Shown: positions 38,901 to 45,589 of the stretch, piece after piece
How positions within the stretch are numbered: the stretch's first letter is position 1
Layout of the letters: every line of letters begins with the position of its first letter
Assembly (NCBI GenBank): GCA_963662155.1
Contig: OY759267.1
Coordinates: forward strand, 13,810,060 to 13,874,059
Direction of reading: 5' to 3'
DNA: 64,000 bases
DNA from: Lamellibrachia columna
Taxonomy: Eukaryota; Annelida; Polychaeta; Sabellida; Siboglinidae
The notes under the pieces: model-generated
The model's input: only the letters and a program-made list of their open reading frames with translations
Told to the model about the DNA's origin: nothing
Databases searched by the model: none
Program-made: the position numbers and the translations under genes

Positions 38901-41557
38901 TAATTGTAACTCCAGAAATGGTAGCTAAGAAAATAAAGGCAATGAATGATAATAAATCACCTGGACTCAGGTTGAAAAAAATCATGATTTTTTTTAAATA
39001 AAAAAATCGGATTTATTTGATTTAAATCGGATTTTTTAAAATTATTTGATTTCTTTGAAATCTGGTATATATACATTTATATTTATAAACTCTTTCAAAC
39101 GTGTTCTATTCAAATCGATTTGGGTACTTGTCTTACATGATTTTTGCTTATATAAAGACATTAGACAATGTCCACAAGGCCTCACCCCCTGTAGTTGCAT
39201 AATCTGTCTTGGAAAGGAAAGCAAGCCATGTGTCTGTGGCTGTAGCAGTGCTAATTATTGTTTGCTGAAAGGGTGGATTAGTACCTGACCAGGGCTCTGT
39301 GTACTCTAAGGGTCTCCAACCAGACTGCAAACTGGTACAGTATTAAACAATTGTAGCCCAGACTGTCTTACTTGAGTCAACATACTGAATTGGTAACAAC
39401 TAGCACAAGCTCTAGGTGGACTTTAACTCAGGGCTTCTGACTTGAAAAGATACTTCCTCTGGAAGACAAGTTTGTGTGGCTTCACTGCATTCAGAAAAGG
39501 AATAGCTCAAACACACACAATGTTGTAAAACATTTGAATATCAGGCTATCTGGTGTCAATACAGCTACATAAGTGTGCACACTTTGTGCTTTTGTATTAA
39601 AAAAACATACAACACTTTGTTGATCTCGAAGCTTGTAAACAATTATTTGTGTTAAATTCATATAAATGAGCGATTAAAAAATCGGAAGTAAAAAAATCAT
39701 AAATGAATGATTTTTTGAAGTGATTTAAATCAAATGATTTAAATCAAACAACCCTGACTGGACTGGATGGAATTCCTCCAAAACTACTAATGGAAACAGT
39801 AGAACAAATCATTATACCACTTGCAAGAGTGTTCAACTTGTCATTAAAAGAGGGAGTTGTTCCTTTTGAATGGAAAGAAGCAAACATCATACCATTATTC
39901 GAGAAATAAGTCAGAGAATTACAGACCAGTGAGTTTAATATCAGTGATTTGTAAATTATTAGAAAGGTTAATTAAAGACCATACGGTGGACTTCCTTGTT
40001 AGGTATAAATTATTAAATCCATTTCAACATGGTTTCCTAAAAGCGAGGTCATTCTTAACAAATGTTATTTTTTTTGGAAGAAATCACTAAGTGGCTAGAG
40101 GAGGGATCACCAGTAGATATTATATAGTTAAATTTTCATAAAGCTTTTGACAAAGTACCACATATCTTCTTACAGAAGCTTCATGTGTACTACCAATATA
40201 CGCACCATGATGCAGCAGTGACATTGGACAGTATACTCGACATTGCGAGTGGAAAATCATTAATAACGTTTGTATAGATGTATTATCGCTCGTAGACATC
40301 ACAGAATTGGCAGGAACCACTATGCCGGTCACGCAGCTGATTGGAAAGGAGCGACTTCTGCCAAGTGTATGATGCAATATGACATGACGCCCAAAATACC
40401 CACTGAACAAAAGTACAGTTTTATGAGTTTCAGTTTCATGAATTGACAATATAAAAGTGGAAGATGGCAAGTTGCAATACGAGTCACCCGCGTGATCATT
40501 AACTGGTGATCAATTAACTCCTGTTTTATTGCAAACGAGATGGACACTCTGCCTACGGACATGATTGTGTAACTGTGCAGTAGTTTCTATGATGACATAA
40601 CGATCAAATAGGCAAAGAAACTACTGTACGATTTCTGCCCGAATGAGTCCTCACAGAGAATCAAAAACGTCAGGGACCAGTAATGCACATTGATAACAGA
40701 AGTGATAGGACACAATGTCCTGAACCTCTGAAATCAATAGGACACAATGTCCTGGCTCCACAAAAGCAATAAGACATTCTACCATGAAAGATGCTCATTG
40801 ATTTTGGTTGCACTTTGAGACTTGAGCAGTAGTAGTAACTAGCTCAGCATACAGCCTGCAATTCAGTGCAGTTATAAATAACAATACTAATAAAAATTAA
40901 ACGTTTTGCAGTTATTAGGTGAACAAATTCTATTCTTTATTCACAGCACATAATTTTTTTCTTCGTAAAACAGCGCCCCAATGCTTTGTGTGTGTGTGTG
41001 CGTGTGTGCGTGCGTGCGTGCGTGCGTGCGTGTGCTATGACATGCATATGACTGTATTAAGTAGCTTTATGTTTCCATTTTGGTGTTGTTATGCCACCTG
41101 TATTTGTATGCCTATGGCTATGCCATGGAACGTTCTTTATAATGAGGAATGAGCCTGAAATAAACTTATATCTCAGGAGGGCGGATTACACATAGAATCA
41201 TAGATTTTAAATGTCGGACTCTCGATAAGCCAATGGTTTCCTTATCCACTTGCCATCTGGGTCTTTGCCTTGGTCGGCAATCGTGTTAAATCAGCGACAG
41301 TGTCATTGTGACTCACTGTTCCTGACAATGCAGTGTCAGCAGTAACCACTGTGCTCACTCACTGTGCTTGTGCATTGGCACAGCCTGGGGTCTGTGCTTG
41401 TAAACAAAGTCAATTATGGAAACAAAACATCACCATGGCACAATTAAACGTCGCGCCCCAAGTATTGTACTCACATGACATACACAACGACCGCAGCGAG
41501 TAACAACAAACCGACGTCAGCCGCTGTTAGCGGCAACAACTTCGCCAACATGTCCAT
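14923..41557 (-). CDS. CYP3-clan cytochrome P450 gene, 13 exons joined
   Basis: Heme-thiolate monooxygenase, expected on the ER membrane facing the cytosol. Exons, in order: 41475-41557, 32213-32309, 30437-30489, 29341-29437, 29074-29190, 28121-28209, 27407-27558, 24390-24514, 23662-23788, 18001-18161, 16377-16465, 15861-15998, 15037-15199. All junctions are GT-AG and phase-compatible; the coding total is 1491 nt (497 codons) before the tail. Visible landmarks: hydrophobic anchor (residues 14-28), proline hinge GIPGPRPWP (41-49), I-helix SAAYDTTSS (about 329-337), ExxR as ETLR (387-390), PERF, and heme loop [11 protein letters not shown] with ligand Cys467. KLKQ and DRVDFLQ segments are typical of CYP3/CYP5 proteins. 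The heme-loop Arg is His465. The C-terminal tail is unresolved: the frame reads on to a stop at 14923, or a further exon exists. CYP3 clan membership is firm; the subfamily and substrate are unknown. Confidence 0.93.
15037..15199 (-). CDS. P450 exon 13: heme-binding loop
   Basis: 163 nt, encoding [20 protein letters not shown] then [20 protein letters not shown] through RFVPCPQTQ. Cys467 is the heme ligand; His465 replaces the usual Arg. It ends at CAG/GTCTGT. The same frame remains open for 37 more codons to a TGA at 14923-14925, including LSLTEGTL, which loosely resembles a CYP3 tail, so the true 3' end is uncertain. Confidence 0.92.
15406..15695. repeat. Minisatellite, 26-bp unit
   Basis: About eleven copies of TATTGTCCCTCTGCATGTAT plus TGGGGG in P450 intron 12. 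All three frames stay open through the array, producing spurious ORFs. Confidence 0.95.
15861..15998 (-). CDS. P450 exon 12: PERF region
   Basis: Encodes [20 protein letters not shown] then [20 protein letters not shown] and [15 protein letters not shown] and the PE(R) of PERF are visible; R is completed by exon 13. Exons 11 and 12 together make 227 nt. Confidence 0.92.
16377..16465 (-). CDS. P450 exon 11: K-helix ExxR
   Basis: Encodes [20 protein letters not shown] and [13 protein letters not shown] is the invariant ExxR of the K-helix. TTTGCAG acceptor and AG/GTACC donor in phase 2. Confidence 0.93.
16466..17029. other. P450 intron 10, AT-rich part
   Basis: No coding signal. A poly-G run of eight lies at about 16831. 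Confidence 0.4.
17030..17885 (-). pseudogene. LINE relic (RT N-terminal and C-terminal parts)
   Basis: Minus-strand [20 protein letters not shown] followed by [20 protein letters not shown] is the RT N-terminal block. An internal deletion joins it to [20 protein letters not shown] and [11 protein letters not shown], the C-terminal domain. The 3' region near 17040-17240 has inverted GGTGGTCATGG/CCATGACCACC ends. Confidence 0.8.
18001..18161 (-). CDS. P450 exon 10: I-helix
   Basis: 161 nt. Encodes [20 protein letters not shown] followed by [20 protein letters not shown] and [19 protein letters not shown] replaces the usual AGYETT oxygen-activation motif; the acid and both Thr are kept. TTGTAG acceptor and GAG/GTATGG donor. 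Confidence 0.93.
18297..18417 (+). mobile_element. SINE 3' half, second copy
   Basis: GTGAAGTGTAAAGCATTTTG through GATACCGTGCTATATAAGAA matches the 3' body of the SINE at 37801-38058. The tRNA-like head is missing. Confidence 0.75.
18505..20050 (-). mobile_element. CR1-type LINE copy C, 3' part
   Basis: From the 3' tail (GCCATCCAAGG, 18505) through CR1 C-terminal remnants to the endonuclease domain: [20 protein letters not shown] and [20 protein letters not shown] are APE-type blocks. The RT core is deleted at about 19300. The 5' part resumes at 21476, so a Penelope-like element and another CR1 were inserted. Confidence 0.82.
20085..20275 (-). mobile_element. Penelope-like terminal repeat, inverted copy
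   Basis: Near-reverse-complement of 21346-21475, sharing GATTAC(C/T)TCTCAAGAAA and GGTATTCGATCTGAATATTT. In PLEs terminal repeats can be inverted. It contains a hammerhead-like core at 20131-20159 (see findings). Confidence 0.75.
20331..21222 (-). mobile_element. CR1-type LINE copy D (3' part)
   Basis: Carries the family 3' tail at 20331 and RT C-terminal remnants such as [20 protein letters not shown]. It lies between the two Penelope-like repeats, so it inserted into the Penelope-like element. Confidence 0.8.
21223..21475 (+). mobile_element. Penelope-like element 3' end: GIY-YIG C-terminus and terminal repeat
   Basis: Encodes [20 protein letters not shown] then [20 protein letters not shown] and a stop. 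The W-x-R-x(I)-EAI-I...P-x-LNRD-G motif ends the GIY-YIG endonuclease of Penelope-like elements. The terminal repeat follows from about 21346. Confidence 0.8.
21476..22990 (-). mobile_element. CR1-type LINE copy C, 5' part
   Basis: Holds the endonuclease start ([40 protein letters not shown]), the linker region, and ORF1-like sequence with a degenerate RKETGG-type repeat (about 22420-22600) and [11 protein letters not shown] near 22840. The same 5' region is found at 34470-34764. Confidence 0.78.
22991..23661. other. P450 intron 9, no further feature
   Basis: AT-rich. Nothing coding beyond the CR1 end. Confidence 0.4.
23662..23788 (-). CDS. P450 exon 9: HRVDFLQ-like motif
   Basis: Encodes [20 protein letters not shown] through [10 protein letters not shown]. 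The RVDFLQ motif is a CYP3-clan hallmark. The exon is 127 nt against the 67 nt I recall in human CYP3A4; the extra 60 nt add 20 charged residues. GTAG acceptor and GTCAAT donor in phase 1. A minisatellite begins inside the acceptor region. Confidence 0.85.
23789..23958. repeat. Minisatellite, 20-21-bp unit
   Basis: Copies of CCTACAGAACACCACCCGGT and variants start at the exon 9 acceptor. The exon's own first bases (CCGGTC on the plus strand) belong to the unit. Confidence 0.88.
24082..24389. repeat. Degenerate minisatellite, about 34-bp unit
   Basis: Repeats of GTGACACAGTGCCAGGTCAC plus CTAAGACATCACAA, including one inverted portion near 24290-24310 (GATGTCTTAGGTGACC). It reaches the exon 8 donor: the donor hexamer itself lies in a repeat unit. 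Confidence 0.88.
24390..24514 (-). CDS. P450 exon 8
   Basis: Encodes [20 protein letters not shown] through [11 protein letters not shown] (helix G region). AACCAG acceptor and AAT/GTAGGT donor. It borders a 34-bp-unit repeat directly downstream. Confidence 0.9.
24805..25000. repeat. Minisatellite, 33-bp unit
   Basis: Six copies of GTGTATGGGGGTATCCCCTC plus TCCCATTGGGGGA. Each unit has an internal GGGGGTATCCCC palindrome. Confidence 0.95.
25488..25698. mobile_element. MITE, 211 bp, TA flanks
   Basis: Terminal inverted repeat GGGGAAGGCAGTGTTAGTTG plus AGCCA at the left is repeated inverted as GGCTCAACTAACACTGCCTT plus CCCC at the right. TA dinucleotides flank both ends (25486-25487 and 25699-25700), as for Tc1/mariner-type insertions. 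No coding capacity. Confidence 0.88.
25701..26442. other. P450 intron 7, no supported feature
   Basis: No coding or repeat signal was found between the MITE and the piggyBac-like element. Confidence 0.4.
26447..27335. mobile_element. Non-autonomous piggyBac-like element, 889 bp
   Basis: Begins TTAA/CCCTGGGAGTGA (TTAA at 26443-26446) and ends TCGCTCCTAGGG/TTAA (27336-27339). Ends match 10 of 12 bases inverted, and the duplicated TTAA target is the piggyBac hallmark. No transposase was seen inside. It sits 71 bp from exon 7. Confidence 0.85.
27407..27558 (-). CDS. P450 exon 7: helix E/F
   Basis: Encodes [20 protein letters not shown] through FNPSLLLG. The AMDVIxxxxFG pattern is characteristic of the CYP3 clan. 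CATCTAG acceptor and GGCG/GTAGGT donor, phase 1 out. A piggyBac-like element ends only 71 bp downstream of the donor. Confidence 0.92.
27559..28120. other. P450 intron 6
   Basis: AT-rich; no other feature seen. Confidence 0.4.
28121..28209 (-). CDS. P450 exon 6
   Basis: An 89-nt exon encoding [20 protein letters not shown] plus DNKAGINIV, matching the region after KLK(E/Q)M in CYP3 proteins. TTTTGTAG acceptor and CAC/GTAGGT donor in phase 2. Confidence 0.85.
28210..29073. other. P450 intron 5
   Basis: No other feature seen. The plus-strand frames near 28796-29056 have no recognisable domain. Confidence 0.4.
29074..29190 (-). CDS. P450 exon 5: helix C, WKxxR motif
   Basis: Encodes a segment from GLVTSSETF to [20 protein letters not shown]. 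The WxxxR motif (Trp-Lys-His-Val-Arg) contacts a heme propionate. TTCTTCAG acceptor and GTACAG donor, both in phase 0. Confidence 0.9.
29341..29437 (-). CDS. P450 exon 4
   Basis: Encodes [20 protein letters not shown] and then [12 protein letters not shown], the beta-1 strands and B-helix start with the TDPDM motif. TTGCAG acceptor and GTGAGT donor. Confidence 0.88.
29438..30436. other. P450 intron 3
   Basis: No other feature seen. Confidence 0.4.
30437..30489 (-). CDS. P450 exon 3
   Basis: A 53-nt exon encoding [18 protein letters not shown], the (K)YGK segment of the P450 N-terminal domain. TTTTAG acceptor and GTGAGT donor, phase 0 in and phase 2 out. The 53-nt size equals what I recall for exon 3 of human CYP3A4. 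Confidence 0.85.
30648..31398. repeat. Minisatellite, 29-bp unit
   Basis: About 26 copies of GACTCCTTGCACGACCCAGT plus CATGTTGAT. The two variable positions (CAC-G/T-AC and GA-T/C/A-GAC) create mixed blocks. It lies in P450 intron 2. Confidence 0.96.
31735..32015. repeat. Degenerate GATGGAGTGATG repeat
   Basis: Irregular 8-24-bp repeats of GCGATGGAGTGATG. The minus-strand His/Ser-rich open frames here are artefacts. Confidence 0.88.
32213..32309 (-). CDS. P450 exon 2: proline hinge
   Basis: After a TTGCAG acceptor it encodes [20 protein letters not shown] and then [12 protein letters not shown], the PGPxPxPxxGN hinge that follows the anchor in microsomal P450s. The donor is GTCTGT, in phase 0. 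The longest open frame here is a different one and hides this exon. Confidence 0.85.
32582..32605. repeat. (TA)n microsatellite
   Basis: A short run of TA dinucleotides in intron 1, near exon 2. Confidence 0.85.
32760..33450 (-). pseudogene. Decayed LINE reverse transcriptase relic
   Basis: On the minus strand, near 33170-33260, the sequence reads [16 protein letters not shown] after QGTV, matching the PQGSVLGPLLFLLFINDLP block. Below it are typical LINE 3' remnants (for example, around 32800-32900). Heavily mutated; family uncertain. Confidence 0.6.
33460..34297. mobile_element. MITE, 838 bp, TA flanks, subterminal repeats
   Basis: Ends CTCTTGAGTGCCGAATAA and TTATTCGGCACTCAAGAG are exact inverted repeats of 18 bp, flanked by TA on both sides (33458-33459 and 34298-34299). 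AATAATAGTATAGTGC-like motifs recur near both ends (33495-33560 and 34205-34220). No ORF is inside. Confidence 0.85.
34774..37049 (-). mobile_element. Second LINE family, 5'-truncated insertion with target duplication
   Basis: Flanked by AGCAGGGGA at 34765-34773 and 37050-37058, a 9-bp target-site duplication in the CR1. The 3' end is GTGAAGTGAAGAAG. Contains one uninterrupted ORF (next entry). Intactness suggests a recent insertion. Confidence 0.9.
34784..37048 (-). CDS. LINE ORF2 fragment: endonuclease C-terminus, RT and C-terminal domain (754 codons)
   Basis: Open for 754 codons without a stop. The first 70 residues are the end of an APE-type endonuclease: [20 protein letters not shown] and [11 protein letters not shown] (the SDH motif). 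RT blocks follow in the middle: [74 protein letters not shown] and the catalytic [10 protein letters not shown]. The C-terminal domain has [32 protein letters not shown] and [13 protein letters not shown]. The true N-terminus is lost to 5' truncation. The clade is not resolved by eye. It is inserted antisense to copy E and sits in P450 intron 1. RT catalytic residues are intact. Confidence 0.93.
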   Translation of the reverse strand: MYNELMLANTFGPHKTSRRWTWHSPDGKHHNQIDYILVKRRFHTGVNIARTRSFPGADIGSDHDLLMTSFHIRLKRISKPKPTRIKFDIEKLKDPDVAEAFKAMIGGKFAPLIILDILDLCDKRRELKRRKCDPEGAAKYREVNKKIKQDMRRAKDNWIAEQCCEIEDSLSKNNSKKAYQIVKDLTSVKKGITTTIQDKSGKCLTEEQQILNRWTEYCSELYSHNTNGDPVVLNCTQTTEEDDYPILREEVEAAVKSLKKGKSAGIDNIPAEQVQAGGEALITTLTTICNKIWQTGEWPTPWTQSLIITLPKKGNLQICQNYRTISLISHPSKVMLKILLNRLKPQAEEIIAEEQAGFRAGRSTSEQIFNLRILCEKHLQHQQSLYHVFIDFKKAFDKVWHAALWATMRKYNIGSKLVRTIEHLYDNATSAVTFNSSIGDWFRTTVGVRQGCLLSPTLFNIFLERIMTDALENHQGTVSIGGRTITNLRFADDIDGLAGDEQELVNLVERLEKTSTSYGMEISAEKTKLMTNNTQGISTEVKVNGQRLQTVTSFRYLGSIITDEGSKPEILARIAQTTAALTRLKPLWNDRNITVSSKIRLMRSLVMSIFLYACETWTLSADLQKRIQAMEMRCFRKILRISYKDHVTNEAVRNKIKEAIGPYDDLLTTVKKRKLKWYGHVSRSSGLAKTILQGTVRGGRRRGRQKKRWEDNIKEWTGMEFADSQRAVENRETWRELVRKSSMVPQRSLRVMGK
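37801..38058 (+). mobile_element. tRNA-derived SINE, 258 bp
   Basis: Inserted in CR1 copy E between duplicated TATCAT (37795-37800 and 38059-38064). The head GTGGGGCATGATGGCATACC resembles a tRNA with A box; GGCCGGACTCTCAATCACC resembles an anticodon arm; AGTTCAGTC is a weak B box. The 3' body includes AAAGTGCTTTGAGCGGTCCT and GCTATATAAGAA, a conserved tail seen in many marine-animal SINEs. Confidence 0.85.
38968..39756. mobile_element. Non-autonomous hAT-like element, copy 2 (789 bp)
   Basis: Starts CAGGTTGAAAAA (one G fewer than copy 1) and ends CAAACAACCCTG. Flanks CCTGGACT (38960-38967) and ACTGGACT (39757-39764) are an 8-bp duplication with one mismatch inside CR1 copy E. The interior, including the 39165-39340 block, matches copy 1 closely. 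Confidence 0.9.
40166..41154. other. P450 intron 1, no supported gene
   Basis: Includes a (GTGC/GTGT)n tract at about 40990-41034. Nothing else recognised. Confidence 0.4.
41155..41300 (+). mobile_element. CR1 3'-end fragment
   Basis: GGACTCTCGATAAGCCAATG through CCACTTGCCATCTGG and GTGTTAAAT matches the 3' tail of copies A, C, D and F. It sits just downstream of P450 exon 1. Confidence 0.8.
41475..41557 (-). CDS. P450 exon 1: start codon and membrane anchor
   Basis: Starts at the ATG at 41557 and encodes [20 protein letters not shown] followed by AAVVVYV, an N-terminal signal anchor. It ends in phase 2 at an ATGTGAGTAC donor. The split AT joins the T that opens exon 2 and makes Ile. A second ATG two codons in is possible. 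The 9.2-kb intron 1 holds most of the mobile elements between 32310 and 41474. Confidence 0.85.
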
Positions 41558-41850
41558 TTCCGAGATGTAAGCACAAAACAGTATCCAACGGCAAGGCCAA
41601 GTGTTGCGTTAATGATTAACTTTGTGAGAATCGCTAGGTGGCACCACACACTCTCCAACAGTGGCGCCACTCAGCGTATCATGAAATGGTTGGTGGCGCC
41701 AATGGTGAAGTGTTTGAACGAATTATTAACCTAGATTAACTAGACACCGTGATGTGGCGCCACCGTTTGTCACGACATCCAGTGAAAAATGATACATTTG
41801 TGGACTACGACACGTGTTGCGCTGATGTTTAAATTTGTAGTCGCTCAGCT
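41558..41850 (-). promoter_or_regulatory. Likely 5' UTR and promoter region of the P450
   Basis: Directly upstream of the P450 start codon. The stretch is GC-richer than the surrounding introns and contains repeated GGCGCCA-type palindromes (41672-41705 and 41752-41765). The role is inferred from position only. Confidence 0.3.
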
Positions 41851-42199
41851 AAGCATATAAAAATTATGCTGCAAACCAGCAATGGTGGTTTGCAACATAT
41901 ATGTACGGATCAGTGATGGAAGGATTTCCCGTGTACGAAGACAGGATCCGGTCGGCTTGTATGGACGACAATTAAATAATGGGGGAGTAGAATACATATC
42001 TTACGACAAAAATCAAAGTGTGCAGTTGATTTGTTTTTTAAATATTAAAACGAGAACTTTGCAATTAAACATGTATGAATTTTTATATTAGCAGGTTATA
42101 TGGACCACAATAATTATAGAAGCATGAAATTGGAGGTGGGATGTCGGTGCTAATAATTGGTGGGAGGTGTTATAGGCGGACTCTCAAACTTCGTCGGAG

Positions 42200-42335
42200 G
42201 TTGGCCCCCAAGACAGAAGGGCGATGGGAGGTTGGCCCACAAAACAGGTGGGCGATGGGAAGTTGGCCCGCAAAACAGGTGGGCGATGGGAGGTTGGCCC
42301 ACAAAACAGGTGGGATATGGGAGGTTGATACAATT
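42200..42335. repeat. Minisatellite, about 31-bp unit
   Basis: Four to five copies of GATGGGAGGTTGGCCCACAA plus AACAGGTGGGC. A related single stretch lies at 53090-53155. Confidence 0.9.
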
Positions 42336-43658
42336 GCCACACCCCCTCATTAAACCGCATACCTTCCAAGAATGGACTCTTTTGGCGGATTGTTACGCTC
42401 TGCGTCCATTTATTTCTCTGATAGTTTTCTTGACTAAATTAGTTTAGCAAATTAAATAAAGAGGCAGATGTTCTGCACATCAAATGTAGGCCTAAGTTGT
42501 GGCAGGGGTGATACGATAAATGTTCACGCATGCGTCTACGGGCAACGTTATAACGTCATAATTACAATTGCCCTAACTACACCGAACAAGACAAGCAATT
42601 TTCAGGCGTGTGTTCATGTTCCGATAAAGAATGAATGAACGCAAACTTGTCCATGGTCGTCGTACGGAAATGCGTGTTGCAGGTACGTCTAGTGTATACA
42701 ACATTACGTGGGGGTCTGTGGAGTATTGGATGATCTATATGGTACGCAGGCAGTGGCGGATCAACCAATAGGCACGTGCCTAGGGCCCACGAAGGCAAGG
42801 GACCCACGAAAAAAGCCGAGCATATTTTTGTAGACTGAATGTTCCCGAAAACCAGCTGTGTTTTGGCATATCCTGGTGTAGGCCTTACACGTTTTAATGT
42901 TTTTACAGACATTATAGAGGTGTTATTAAGGAGTGATCATCATTTATCGTGGAGCGAGTGAGGGGGACGTATTGGCTGGATTTGAAATCCAACTCACTCC
43001 CAAATCCTGTGCGCTAAAAACTGAATCCTTGGTTCCCCGCTGATAAGGTCCCCCGCTGATGGCCGCTCCCTGTTTTCAGCAGTGCTTTCCGAAATGGCAA
43101 CCGCGAAGGGCGAACGCACACGAATCAGTGATGCGAACAAGTTGTGGTCGGGTAATAATGTAACAGCTTTACACCAATAGGTTTGTTGTTGCATGTTTTA
43201 TTACAGGAACCGCTTGGGGCTACAAATATGATAGAATTCAGAAACTTATCCGAATTATTAGTGTAAGCAAATATAACGCTCATACTGAACCACTGTTTAA
43301 AAGTGTTAAATTATTAAAAATAGAACACATTAAAATTACAAGAACTAAAACTATTATAAATTTGCACATAACAAACTTCCTGTTTACATTAAAAATTTAC
43401 CGCTTAATCAGAACAACAGCATTCACAATTTTAACACACATGGACAATACAACATACACACAATCAGAGTCCAACACGAATTTGTGAAACAAAGTCTCAG
43501 TTACACCTTGCCACAATGTTACAATCAATAATGCACTTGATTTAGTAAAAAAACAAACTGTACACTCGCAGCTTACACGGGTTTGCAATGTACGTAAAAC
43601 ATTACTTACGTAGCTGTATGTAAACTCCGAATTTGTCATCATGAGTGAACAACCAATA
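42336..43658. other. Intergenic, no supported gene
   Basis: A CAGTGGCGGATCAACC motif at 42749, as at hAT-like ends, lacks a visible partner. Nothing else recognised. Confidence 0.4.
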
Positions 43659-44350
43659 TAGTCCAGCAGCCGAGGGGAGTAACCCCTTTCTGCATGATAT
43701 AGTTTTTTCTTTGTTGATTATTCATCTCTAGCATGTATATAATGAAATTCAGGGGTGTGTGGAGTTCTCACCCTTGAGCATTTTGAAAAAAATCCAAAAT
43801 GACCACCAAAATCAACTTTTTACCGTATCTTCGCAACCAGACAAGATACAGACATGGTTGAAATGTTATTTTATATGTTTCCACACATGAGGAATTCGAT
43901 TCCACAATAATTGATATGAAAAAAAGATAGCGACCATACGTATGCTACAAATGGTTGCCGACTATGCGAAAAAAGACTACATTTTATGTTCCGCGAACAA
44001 AAAACATAAGAACATGACAAAATTTATTTTCCTTATGTTATCATATGAGGAGAATTACATATGATCAGCATTTCGTGAAATTCTTACCTTTCTAACCACA
44101 GTCCTCTTCATCTTCACCATGTAGGACGTACTTACCGCTCTCATTTTGGCAGGCCTGTCCATCCTGGCATGCGCAAAATGGTGTACATGCCATGTCAGAG
44201 CTGTTGCAGCTGCACTTGTTCATGCTACATGGCATTTCACTCCGACATCAGCACTTGGTCAGCTTTAGCAACCCAGTTGAGGCTAACGAGGTGTCTGGGG
44301 GGACAGTAGTTGGACTTAGCGCAGTACTCCCCTCCTCCTGTGACCAACCG
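43659..44350. repeat. Left long inverted repeat
   Basis: Matches the reverse complement of about 45590-46297, with scattered substitutions and small indels (for example AACCATTTGTAGC inverted at 43948-43960). Includes the nuclease C-terminal codons. Confidence 0.85.
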
Positions 44351-45560
44351 TAAGATGTAGGGTCAAGTACAGGTGGGTTGGGATCCAAAGCATGAAGCCA
44401 AATTGCTACTTGCAGATGGGCTCTGGCTACATTTTGTTCGAACGCCTCACTTGTGGGTGGTAATGAACACAGCTTTGGTGCGGAAGCCTTGCTTCTGCTT
44501 ACTTTAGAAAACCACATTTGTTGACGTGCTTCCGTCATCGAATGACATCTTTGCTGACCATAGAAGGCCAACATGAAGTGTGTGGCCTGGTCCACTACTT
44601 CCGAAAACGGTGGTCTGCCTGTGTTTCCCAGTAAGTTGAGATAACGTTGGTCATGTCTCAGAACTTTCAGAGCTGCAACCTTGCCAACGCCAGAGTATGA
44701 TGCCACAGTATCACAACCTGTGAGACCGCGAGCAGCTAGTAGATCTGGGACGATGGAGCTGTGCTCTTCTGCAGCTGCGTTGATATCTAGGACACTTTGT
44801 CCTTGAATTGGCGAAACCATTAGAACTTTGCAGGATATAATGCCCTGGTGACAGAAATACAACAAGAGAACAAAGATGTCGGTGTCATCTGCAACGACCA
44901 GGACGGTACCATCCTCTACACGGGAAACGTGTTGCACAATAAGAGCGTCTCCCTCCTCCTGCGTTGTAGCCATGTCTTGACTTTTGTTTACACAACCATT
45001 TGTGATTTCTACAGGAACCGGGTCTCTGCCAGTGACGACTAGTTTATGCTTTTGAAAGTCAGTCTTGTGCGAAACCAAATCCTCGACGATGAGAGCAATC
45101 AATTGATCTTTGTTTGTGGTGACGTTTAGGACGACTTTTTGTGGGGGCAGGTGAGCTGTACAACGTAATGTGTAGACCCTGCTTGCCCCTTTGTCCATGC
45201 TGCGTCGGGTTGCCTCTTTAGTACTGCCCTCAATGTATCTGTCGAACACCAGATAGATGTCACTTTTCACCAAGTGACCGTGTAGGTAACGACGGAACCA
45301 GACAATGTAGTCGTGTACAGTGCCAGATGTTGGCCAAGGTACTACCCAGAGGACAGCGCACCCATCGAGGAATGTTGCATCGACATCTTGTTCAGCCGTC
45401 TTAACACTTCCACCATAAGCGCATTCTTGAGATTGGAATTCTTTTTGGCATCCCTCATATTTCCATTTTCATCGAATATAGACGTAGGGATAGGTGATAG
45501 TTCATGGCCCATTAGGGTGGTTGTGTCAAGATCGCGTGCGCTAGACTGCAAGCCACCCAC
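44248..45560 (-). pseudogene. XPG/FEN-like structure-specific nuclease, one frameshift
   Basis: About 430 codons in two frames. The upstream part (45342-45560) encodes FDENGNMRDAKKNSNLKNAL and stops at 45342 after a frameshift near 45370. The main frame reads DGCAVLWVVPWPTSGTVHDY, then DIYLVFDRY, like the N-domain of the FEN1/XPG family. Then come EEGDALIVQHV plus VLVVADDTDIFVLLLYF (XPG-I acidic residues) and LTGCDTVASYSGVGKVAALK (helix-hairpin-helix seen as LGCDY..GIPGIGPKTALK in FEN1). The C-terminal half has a YGWSQEEG segment and ends at 44248. Similar proteins occur as multicopy uncharacterised genes in marine animals, as I recall. The function in the element is unknown. Confidence 0.75.
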
Positions 45561-45589
45561 CTGAACTTAGACCGTACATCTTACGGTTG

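Larger units (their letters stand above)
34470..40165 (+). mobile_element. CR1-type LINE copy E, interrupted by three insertions
   Basis: Segments 34470-34773, 37059-37800, 38059-38967 and 39757-40165 read in order through one CR1: 5' ORF1-like region, endonuclease (LNARSIN and [13 protein letters not shown] blocks), linker and RT start ([15 protein letters not shown]). It is broken by a second LINE (34774-37049), a SINE (37801-38058) and a hAT-like element (38968-39756). The RT ends abruptly near 40165. Confidence 0.85.

Noticed and set aside
42749..42800. hAT-like end CAGTGGCGGATC
   Set aside because: No inverted partner or target duplication found nearby.
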